Assembly: GCA_964016875.1 (NCBI GenBank)
Contig: OZ024721.1
Coordinates: forward strand, 36,064,823-36,128,822
DNA length: 64,000 nucleotides
From: Fallopia convolvulus
Lineage: Eukaryota; Streptophyta; Magnoliopsida; Caryophyllales; Polygonaceae
Direction: 5' to 3'
A program made the translations under genes and the position numbers. The notes under the pieces were generated by a model, which was not told where the DNA came from, made no database searches, and was given only the letters and a program-made list of their open reading frames with translations. Below, piece after piece: positions 55,588 to 64,000 of this stretch; the stretch's first letter is position 1; the number at the start of each line of letters is the position of its first letter.

Positions 55588-56840
55588 ATGTCCAAATCCG
55601 TCGATGACAGTGCCGAGCATACCGCCGGTTCCAAACCTGATCTCCACGACATGATCCTCCAACTTACCGATGGATTTCAGAAACTCCGTCGTGACGTCGA
55701 GATCCAGAAATCACGCAATGATAATATGCGCGATCGTCTACATCACATTACACTGCCTTCAGCAGCTGTTTCCGCCGCACCTGTGTCCGTGGTGCCACCG
55801 GCAGCGCAGTCCTACCCCGGATGGCCAGGGGTCGCAACTTCGAGCGAACGCGGCAAACCCTAGCGCCCCGACAACTGCGTTCACGGGCTGGAGTCCGCCC
55901 TTCGCAAACCCTAACGCGGGCTGGCCGCCGCCTACAGCGCCTCCTCACACATCGCTGGGTGCGAGTTCGAGCGCCATCGTTTCCCTTAGCGGGATGGTCA
56001 CCACTGCCAGCCAACATGGATTCCGCGACGTTTCACGCATCGGATCCAAGGACCCTGGCTATACAGCCACCACTGGGGGTTGTGCGGCCTCCACCGAACC
56101 ATGAGGCGATCTAGAAGCTTCGAGTCAATCCACCACTTTTCAACGGATCGGGCCCAAATGGTTGGATTTTTCGAGTTCAAGCCTACTTCAATTACTTTCA
56201 AACATCGGAGTATGATCGTCTGCGACTGGTGGGAACGCTAATTGACCACCCTTCCTCGGATTGGTTTCGTTATCAAAGCGGAATCATTGTGGCGAAACTT
56301 GGACAGCCTTTCTGTTATCCGTTCAACAACGGTTTGATCCGACGTACTACGAGGATTATACAGGGCTCTTGGCTAATTTGAAGCAAAAGACTTCGGTGCT
56401 TGATTATCAAACTAAATTTGAAGCCCTGTTGAATAAAGTAACGGGCTTGTCCGAAGCAACTCTGATCTCCCTTTTTAAAGCCGCACTGAAACAACCAGTG
56501 CGACGTGAATTGAATTTACGGAATCCGACTACATTATCGCAGGCTTTCGCATTAGCACGGGAGACTACTTCGCCTTGGTTAGCCAATAAACGACCTTGGA
56601 TATCGAGTGGGTCTCGCCAAGGGACGCCAACGCCAAAGGCACCATCGGAGCCGAATTCGAGCACAACGCCATACACACCACAACCGTCCACCTCTAACGG
56701 TAATTACTCGTCTCTTCCAATTCGCCGTCTTTCTATTATTTAACGTGATGAACGCTCTAAAAAGGGTTTAAGTTGGAATTGTGATGAGAGGTACTCCCGG
56801 GGCCATCGCTGTAAACCCCGTTTTTTGGCGCTATTAAGGT
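55588..56840 (+). pseudogene. Gypsy gag
   Basis: Starts at ATG 55588 (MSKSVDDSAEH), shifts frame near 55830 into a Pro-rich stretch, meets TAG near 56112, then gives the retrotransposon Gag core (VNPPLFNGSGPNGWIFRVQA, DHPSSDWFRYQ; after a shift RFDPTYYEDYTGLLANLKQ, ALLNKVTGLSEATLISLFKA). The knuckle NCDERYSRGHRC lacks its first Cys (Trp instead). TAA occurs at 56741. Confidence 0.85.
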
Positions 56841-58320
56841 GTGAGGATAGTGATGAAGAGGACGAGGAAGATCTCTCGGATGAGCTGGCCATGACGGGCG
56901 ATATTTCAAGTCTTAATTCGATGGAGGGGCTCCCAAATCCGCGCTCATTGCGGCTATCTGGATCGATTAATGATGCACAAGTTCATGTTCTGATTGATGG
57001 AGGTAGCACTCATAACTTTATTCACCCTGAATTGGCCGAAAGATTACAGTTACCGCTGTTGAAAATAGCACCTTTCCGTGTTTTTGTTGGCAACGTAGCT
57101 TATCTATTATGTTCGCATCAGTGTCCGGCTACTAGTATTGTTCTGCAGGGTCATCTTTTCTCTATTGATCTCTTTTTACTGGCGGTGCATGGACCGCAAG
57201 TTGTTCTCGGTGTGCAATGGTTACAAACTTTGGGCACTATGTCCCATGATTATGCTAAGCTGACTATGCAGTTCTCCTGTAATGATAAAATAGTGTTTCT
57301 GAAAGGCGACATGCAATTGCCGAAACCCATTTCTATGTCAGCACTTCACTCCCTTTGCGCTTCTGATGGGATCATTGAGTGCTTTGAAATCCTCAGCCTA
57401 TCTTCTGACGCTACTTCCGATGCAATTGATTGCCCGCCGGATCTTGAGCCGGAATTCCACAGTACACTTGAGCGGCGCCTAGCGGTTTTTATAATGCCGT
57501 CGGGATTGCCCCCGCCTCGTACGTGGGATCATCGTATTCACCTGTAGCCGGGATCTAAACCAGTTAACGTTCGTCCCTACAGATATCCGTACTTTCAGAA
57601 ATCCGAGATTGAACGTCAGGTCAAGGCTATGCTGTAGCAGGGAATCATTCAGCACAGCACAAGTCCATTTTCTTCTCCGGCTCTTCTCGTCAAGAAGGAC
57701 GGCAGTTTTCGCTTCTGCATCGATTATAGAGCCCTGAACAACATCACTATTGCAGATAAGTTTCATATTCCCACTGCTGATGAATTATTTGATGAATTGG
57801 GAAATGCGGTTATTTTTACTAAACTTGATCTGCGCTCAGGATATCATCAGATTCGGATGCACTCTTCCGACATCTATAAAACTGCTTTTCGCACACATGA
57901 TGGCCATTTTGAATTTTTAGTTATGTCTTTTGGCTTGACTAATGCGCCGTCTACATTTCAGGCAGCTATGAATAACTTATTTGTTCAATATCTGCGTCAA
58001 TTCGTTATTGTCTTTTTTGATGATATTCTAATATACAGTCCTTTTGTTGCTGCTCATGCTTCGAATCTTGATACAGTCTTGCAGATTCTTCAGGATAATC
58101 ATTTTTATGTGAAGGGTTCGAAATGCTCTTTTGGCACTTCTAAAGTTGAGTATCTCGGGCATATTGTGACAGCTGGCCAACTTATAGCCGATCCGGCCAA
58201 ATTGTCTGCTATGGCCGAATGGCCTACCCCGAAATCCGTTAAACAGTTGCGTGGGTTTCTGGGATTGGCAGGTTACTATCGGAAGTTTATTCGCATTATG
58301 CTCTACTCGCAGCGCCTTTG
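56841..58320 (+). pseudogene. Gypsy protease and reverse transcriptase
   Basis: The protease has VLIDGGSTHNFIHPELAERL, with the active-site Asp in a D-G-G rather than the usual D-S/T-G context, a form common in this lineage. A TAG ends that frame at 57547. The reverse transcriptase reads KPVNVRPYRYP, then TAG at about 57635, HSTSPFSSPALLVKKDGSF, FCIDYRALNNITI, FTKLDLRSGYHQIRM, FGLTNAPSTFQAAMN and VFFDDILIYS (catalytic F-D-D), YLGHIV. A shift near 58300 ends the frame. Confidence 0.9.
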
Positions 58321-60290
58321 ACAGATTTATTACAGAAAGATAAGTTCGAGTGGTCCGCGACTGCTGATTCTGCATTTCAGCGATTGAAAACTACTATGAT
58401 GCAACCACCTATTCTTCAGCTCCCTGATTTTTCAAAACAATTTATAGTTGAGACGGATGCCTCAGATGAAGGTGTAGGAGCTGTACTTTTACAAGATGAT
58501 CGACCTCTCTCCTTTTTCAGTAAAAAACTGGGCATTCGCCGTCGCGGGTCTTCCGCATATCATAGAGAATTGTTTGCAATCGTTTCCGCCGTTTAGAAAT
58601 GGCGCCAGTATTTGTTAGGGCGGGAGTTTTTGATTCGCAGCGATCAGAAGAGTCTGAAGGAACTTCTTACTCAGGCAATTCAGACCCCTGATCAACAATT
58701 TTTCATTCGTAAGCTCATGGGCTACAAATTTCGCATCGAGTACAAATCAGGTGCTAGTAATTGCCTCGCCGATGCGTTGTCTCGTTGCATGATTGAGGAT
58801 GAGGCAACTATGCAGCAGCTACTTTCATTTGTGGCACCACTGCCCGACATACTTCAGCGACTTCGTGCCGAAAATTCCGCCTTCAATGATATGCAGACAT
58901 GGCATGCCGCTGCTGCTGCCGGCACGCTAGCCGCCCCTTTTTGGGTGCATAACGACATTCTATATTTTGGGCATCGCTTAGTGGTAAGCGCTGCTTCCCC
59001 GCTTAAGGCCGATATTCTGACTGAGTTCCACTCCACGCCCAGCGTTGGCCATCCGGGCGTTGATCATACTTTTCGTCGTGTGGCGGGAGTATTCTTTTGG
59101 AAAGGTATGCGAGCCAATGTTAAGCGTTTTGTGGATTTCTGTTTGATATGTCAGTCAACCAAGTATAGCACCGCCAAGCCTGCCGACTTAATTCAGCCTT
59201 TACCAGTTCCTCAACAAGTTTGGGACGATGTGTCCATGGATTTCATTACGGGATTACCACCATATCGGGGCCACACCACAATTTTGGTCGTGGTTGACAG
59301 GCTGTCTAAGTACGCCCATTTCGGCGCCCTCGGCCCATCTTTTGACGCCCCACGTGTAGCATCGTTTTTATTGACATGGTCGTCAAACTCCATGGAATTC
59401 CGGCTACTATTGTGTCCGACAAGGACCCCATCTTTCGCAGCACTTTTTGGTCTGAATTGCACCGCCTGAGCGGCACTAAACTCCACCACAGCACGGCGTA
59501 TCATCCACAATCAGATGGTCAGACTGAAGTCAAAAACCGTAGTCTGAAGCAGTATTTGAGAGCCTTTACTTAAGGTCGGCCGCGTCGGTGGTTTGATTTT
59601 TTACCATGGGCTGAGCTTGCCTTAAATTCCATGTATCATGAGGGTTTGGGCATGTCTCCGTTCAAGGCTCTGTACTGGCGTGATGCACCGCCTATAGCCC
59701 GGGTTACTATTCCGGTCGGATCGCCAACCCCAGCGTCGGAAGCCATGCGAGATAGGGAACAAGTTTTGGACCTGATCCGTCGGAATTTGTCTAAAATGCA
59801 ACAGCGTATGACTGCACAGGCTAATAAGCACAGGAAGGACGTTGAGTTTTAGGTGGGGGGCCGCGTCTTGTTGAAACTGCAGCCTTATCGTCAGCATTCG
59901 GTCAGCCGTCCTCTTTCTGCTAAGTTAGCTTGTCGTTTTTATGGGCCATTTACAATTATCGAGCGTATTGGACCTGTGGCATACCGTTTGGAGCTTCCGA
60001 CTATAGCACGTATCCACAATGTTTTCCACGTTTCACTGCTTCGGCCATTTATTCCGGACGGTTCTCCAGTTGTGCCGGCTTCCTTACCTGTCGAGTTTTT
60101 ATATGATCGCCCGATTTCCCGACCCATTTGTGCCACCGCCGAACGCGAAGTGATCATGGACGGCAAACCGAGGGTCGAGTGGCTCATTGAGTGAGCTGAT
60201 GGCACGCCTTGCAATGCTACCTGGGAACCCGTTGATGTGATTTCCCGTTCATTTCCAGATTTACGGCTTGAGGACAAGCCGATGCTCATC
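58318..60290 (+). pseudogene. Gypsy RNase H, integrase and chromodomain-like tail
   Basis: RNase H: VETDASDEGVGAVLLQD, PLSFFSKKLG, YHRELFAIVSAV then TAG (58596); it continues KWRQYLLGREFLIRSDQKSL, NCLADALSR. Integrase: the zinc motif HSTPSVGHPG..CLICQSTK, then WDDVSMDFITGLP (first Asp), a shift near 59370, GIPATIVSDKDPIFRSTFW (second Asp), YHPQSDGQTEV (Glu). TAA at 59573 and TAG at 59852 follow, then VLLKLQPYRQHSV and NVFHVSLLRPF. The tail (VEWLIE, TGA, ADGTPCNATWEP near 60175-60235) is a chromodomain-like ending. Confidence 0.9.
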
Positions 60291-60301
60291 GAGGGAGAGA
60301 A

Positions 60302-60663
60302 TGATACGAGAGGAATTTCAAGTACGAGACCGTCACGAGTTCATCGTCGTCCAAGGCGATACAAGGATTAGTATTTTATTATTTTTGGATTATAATTAGT
60401 ATTTGTAATTTTTATAAACTAGAGCTTTGCTCTCTTCTCGGGTTTTCTTTACGGTTCTTTCCCGGGACGCCTTTTTTGAACCGTTAGGGCTTAGGTATAA
60501 ATACTCTTCTTGTCTTTCTCATAATTTATCCAAGAAATAGTTTGCCCTAATTTTCTTTAGTTTTCTCTTCTACTGCTTATCCCGAGTTGGAGTCCACACC
60601 GGATTAGGCTCAACCGCCTTGACCAACAAGGGTTCGATACAAGTCCACACCGGACTCGTATCA
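60302..60663 (+). repeat. 3' LTR of the Reina-like element
   Basis: Preceded by the purine-rich tract GAGGGAGAGAA (60291-60301) and ending GGACTCGTATCA. Confidence 0.95.
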
Positions 60664-63029
60664 TTATCGTAGTCTTGGTTTAGAAATTTAATATGTCTAC
60701 TAAGTCAAAGTAAAAACAATAATCTGTTTGATTCAGGAACGTAGACAAATCTTGGCGACCGTGTTTTGTTTACCCATGGGTAAACTTACCCATTGACATG
60801 ACAATCTGAGGTGAAAATAAAATTTAAAAAAATTAAAATTTATCTATGTGGCAATTTATTAGATGGAAATAAATTCTCCATCAAAAGAAGCAATCAACCC
60901 TCTTCCTCCTCGGTAGGAATTTGAAGCGTCCAATACTCCAAGCCAAAGATTTGAAATGAGCTCATCTTCATCAAGGACTTCATTCATCAACCATTCTCTA
61001 AAGATAATAAAAATCTGAGTTTTGTTTCCTACAGTATAACAAACTTCGCTATTAATTAATATACTTCGGCTTACCATTCTCGATCCATGAAAGTTACCAT
61101 TCTCGATCCATTATTCCATTTTAGGTTACCATTCTCGATCCGTTATTCCAGTGAAGGTTACCGTTCTCGACCGAAAAAAATATGCATCAACTTCGACCCC
61201 TGTATCGAAGTCTCTTGTGTAATTGGGTTAGTAAACTTCGACCCATGTTCTTGATATACTTCAAATCTTGTAAACCTGCGGACTAAAGCTTTCGAGTCTA
61301 CAAAACTTCCAGTCTTCTCATGAATTTGTAGCACCTTAATAGATTCATGCTGCAGAGCTTGTAAACCTGATTAAATACACTAAGGAATACAACTTATGTA
61401 GAGCTTGATCTTTAAATTCAGTATAGGAATTCATATTAGTAAAGGAACTCATATTGGAATAAATCACCTTAGTAAAAAAATTCAGTAAAGGAATTCATAT
61501 TAGTCTGGTACGTTTCATGAGAGCAACAATCCTGCATATATATATATACATCACCTTAGTAAAGAAGCTGTAATCGCTTGGAATAAATCACCTTAGTAAA
61601 GGAACTCATACTTAAACAAAATAATGAGCCAAACATCATAACTGAAGCTTAGTGTGCTTTCAATTAGGCTCAGTTGAGTTCTGTCAATTTTCATTTCTGC
61701 TGTCAAATAAAACAAAAGTCTAGCTTTCAAAACTGAAGCAAAACCAACCAAATGGCAAAGTTGATTGCTGTCAATTTTCATTTTTGCTAGTAACCAACCA
61801 AATACTTAACAAAATAATGAGCCAAACATCATAAAGCTCAATGTGCTTTTAATTAGGCTTAGTTACAACACTTGCAACAACAGGAATCACATCCAGTTAG
61901 AAATCACATCCAAAACATATTTGCAACAATAAGAGGCTATCTTCTACACATTGAAGATATAATTTTCTTTTTTTTCTACACTGTTTCAGTAGCACTTTCA
62001 GTGAGAAATCACAGAAAACAATTCAGATGCATTGTATGAGAAAAATACAGGATTGTTGCTAATTACCACCTTTCATAGAACTAGAGAGTACATTACAAGA
62101 AAGCATTACATAAAACTAGAGAGTAGTGAATTACAAGAAAACATTACATAATAAGGCAACTCATAGAACATTTCAGAGTACTTGAAATTTGAACGCCGCC
62201 TATCCCATTTGACTCATCGAACCATCAAAAGAAGTTACACTTGTCACATTTGTAGAACAATCTCTTCGGGTTTCTCAATGACTCGGATATCCTAACCGAA
62301 GCTCTTGAAGGTGGTCGGCATCTACAATAAACATTGGTTGTTCTAAGCGGTGATCATGTACTTGATGAGGAACCGTGACGATCCATGTCTATTCCTGAAC
62401 TCATAAGTAATAGGAAGAACCAATAGGTTGCATCGTTAGAAAAACTTGTAGAGCATTCAGATATAATGAACAGACTATCAATAGATAACTATGTACTTAT
62501 GATTTATGAACAGACTATTCTAGTATAAAGTCAAGTCGCGGAGACAATTGAGTTGCCTTAACAAGGCACTTGACTCAAAGTGATTCCATGCTAGTCTGCC
62601 ATTCACTATCAGTTCATCCAAGGTGTTCTGTCTCTCTTAAACTCACTATATACAAAACTGCAGAAAATGAATGAGCTTAAACAGTTCATCCAGTTTGTCT
62701 CTTCTTTTCTAAGGGATTTTCTGTCTTGTATGTGTAAGCATATAATATTCAACGGGCAAGTTTCGAACAAATCAATTAAGAGGATGAAAGTAAGAATTAA
62801 CAGATTCAATTTGCTCTACACGCTATAAGAATTAGCAAATTCAAGTAAGAATTAACAGATTCCAGAACTTTCGAACGAAACTTCATTGTCTAAAGATAAT
62901 GGATTCGCTTTCAATGTAGAGATTGACATATCTAATAGATGAAATACACCAGTGGGTTTTAGAGAAGATTTATGGACCTCGGAACTGAAAAAAAGGGAAG
63001 AAAAAAGAAGACAGATGAGATATCTTCCA
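60664..63029. other. AT-rich intergenic DNA with small repeats
   Basis: No gene recognised. TTACCATTCTCGATCC recurs at 61071, 61094, 61126 and (variant) 61158. AAATCACCTTAGTAAAG with (A/G)GAA(C/T)TCATA recurs between 61425 and 61615. A segment AACAAAATAATGAGCCAAAC..TAATTAGGCT is present at about 61616 and again at about 61806. Confidence 0.6.
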
Positions 63030-63530
63030 TTATACAAGAAAAATAATGCTGAATTTGACAAACCTTGCTGAGGATTTCAGAGTCGACGTGGGAGACTGTG
63101 GCTCAGAGCCTAAGTGCCAAGAAAGAGTCTTGGATGAGGGACTACTTGACAATGAAGCCGAAATCGATGACGAAGTAGATTCCGGTAAACATTCGATGAC
63201 GGTGCCGATTTGAATTTTTGGTATAGCAATGAAGAGGAAGTAGAGCAGATAGGAGGGAACGAGAAGGCCGATTGAGAGTGCCAACGCCAATCCACCTACC
63301 CCATTAAATGCTCTATGCAATTGGTCAACTAGGACGCCCAAATCCCAATTAAGTTGCGTCGTTCCCTTTTTTGTCTCTGAACCAGACGCCTCGCTTACCG
63401 GAATCTCCTTCCATCCGCGTCGTTCCCTTTCAGGCCCTCTCGGGGAATGCGTTAACGCCAGCGTTTTTCTCAGCTCTTGACATTGTTGAGTGGCTTTCAA
63501 TGGGTGTTGCAAAGTCTGATTTCTAGGCAA
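63030..63530 (-). CDS. Unassigned ORF with one hydrophobic segment (possible exon)
   Basis: An open minus-strand frame of about 166 codons begins at a TTG (no internal ATG) and contains a strong hydrophobic stretch (GLALALSIGLLVPSYLLYFL) followed by a Ser-rich tail. A GT donor-like site (GCAAGGTTTG) occurs near 63063. I do not recognise the family. It may be an internal exon of a gene, a decayed gene or chance. The absence of ATG argues against a complete CDS. Confidence 0.2.
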   Translation of the reverse strand: MPRNQTLQHPLKATQQCQELRKTLALTHSPRGPERERRGWKEIPVSEASGSETKKGTTQLNWDLGVLVDQLHRAFNGVGGLALALSIGLLVPSYLLYFLFIAIPKIQIGTVIECLPESTSSSISASLSSSPSSKTLSWHLGSEPQSPTSTLKSSARFVKFSIIFLV

Positions 63531-63534
63531 CTAT

Positions 63535-64000
63535 GTTTACATTCATGTTTTGGCTGACTTGGAAGTGTCGGAATCAACCGATTTTTGAAGGCAAGGATAC
63601 AATCAACAAACACTCTTAGTGCAGCCGTGGTTTGCCAATCTGAATTATATGCAGCCTGTACTCACAAAGCGAGCTGGACGACACCGCCGTCGACCCTTAG
63701 TTCTACTCATCCCATCACCTGCTGGCAGCCTCCGCCGAAAGGGTGGGTTAAATTCAATGTCGACGGCGCCTTGAAAGGCAACCCTGGTAGCTTTGGGGGG
63801 AGGTCTGCTGCACAATATGAATGGTGAAGCTGTCTTTACTTTCACCTTTGTGAATGGTCACTCTTCTTCCATGTCTGTGGAATTGCTCGCAATTTATCAT
63901 GGGCTGAATTTGTCCAAGAGCTTAAACCATCAACGTATTATCATCGAGTTAGACTGGTAAGCTTGTCCAAGAAGGGGTGTCTTCTCCTAGCCCGAACTTC
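63535..64000 (+). pseudogene. LINE RNase H domain (RVT_3), running off the window
   Basis: The translation gives MFWLTWKCRNQPIFEGKD, then, with stops and shifts, the RNase H opening WVKFNVDGALKGNPGSFGG, followed by VNGHSSSMSVELLAIYHGLNL and RIIIELDW. These are the plant RVT_3 motifs with the catalytic Asp (NVDGA) and Glu (VELLAI). It is the C-terminal end of an L1-type LINE ORF2 or a related RNase H pseudogene. A TAG interrupts the frame near 63618 and a shift occurs near 63805. Confidence 0.75.

Larger units (their letters stand above)
55202..60663 (+). mobile_element. Ty3/gypsy chromovirus, Reina-like, with both LTRs
   Basis: LTRs of 361 bp (55202-55562) and 362 bp (60302-60663) begin TGATA(T/C)G and end CTCGTATCA. 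Between them, on the plus strand, are gag, protease, reverse transcriptase, RNase H, integrase and a C-terminal chromodomain-like tail, the gypsy order. Total size (5.46 kb) and short LTRs fit the Reina lineage (inferred). Flanks share TTAT (TTATT left, TTATC right), a weak target duplication. The LTRs differ at a modest number of sites, so insertion was not very recent, and pol holds about ten nonsense codons or shifts. Confidence 0.92.

Overview
This window is nuclear DNA from a flowering plant, most likely a eudicot. The evidence is genes with GT-AG introns that match plant-specific families, an AT-rich background, and dense nested plant-type retrotransposons (Ty1/copia, Ty3/gypsy chromovirus, L1-type LINE), a hAT DNA transposon and a foldback element. 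I cannot name the species. There is no operon, CRISPR array, phage or rRNA signal.

Four host genes are supported. (1) A three-exon RING E3 ubiquitin ligase of the LOG2/LUL family (10600-13216, +). (2) A dual-specificity protein phosphatase of the DsPTP1 type (about 13912-16486, -), tail-to-tail with the first. (3) A NIP7;1-type aquaporin (20991-28487, +) whose five exons splice to a complete 277-residue frame although intron 1 carries a decayed antisense copia element. (4) A single-coding-exon SUVH5/6-type histone H3K9 methyltransferase (52690-54441, +) with a 5'-UTR intron.

Layout. 1-10330: remnants of a SIRE-like copia element with an extra ORF downstream of pol (700-8180, -), flanked by LINE fragments. 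10600-16486: the E3 ligase and phosphatase. 17222-20571: a foldback transposon with iterated TTTGTTCAT-type arms, most of which has been tandemly duplicated as a near-identical 1,520-bp unit. 20991-28487: NIP7;1 with its intronic copia. 28970-32830: truncated copia, a purine-rich minisatellite and a probable LINE tail. 33555-43389: a copia element with both LTRs and two internal insertions, a gypsy 'LTR-93 bp-LTR' deletion derivative in gag and about 3.2 kb of tandem-repeat-rich DNA between integrase and reverse transcriptase. 43390-50340: an ATGAACC-type repeat field cut by a hAT element (8-bp target duplication) and by a 2.97-kb solo LTR (5-bp target duplication). 51535-54441: the SUVH gene. 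55202-60663: a Reina-like chromovirus with both LTRs and many nonsense codons. 60664-64000: low-complexity repeats, an unassigned hydrophobic ORF and the RNase H end of another LINE.

The genes do not form a pathway. The strongest message is structural: insertions, target duplications and nesting can be read directly, and nearly every element is inactive. I found no convincing undescribed biological system. The most unusual items are the foldback element and its duplication, the gypsy deletion derivative, the atypical second NPA box of the aquaporin, and several apparently undescribed minisatellites.
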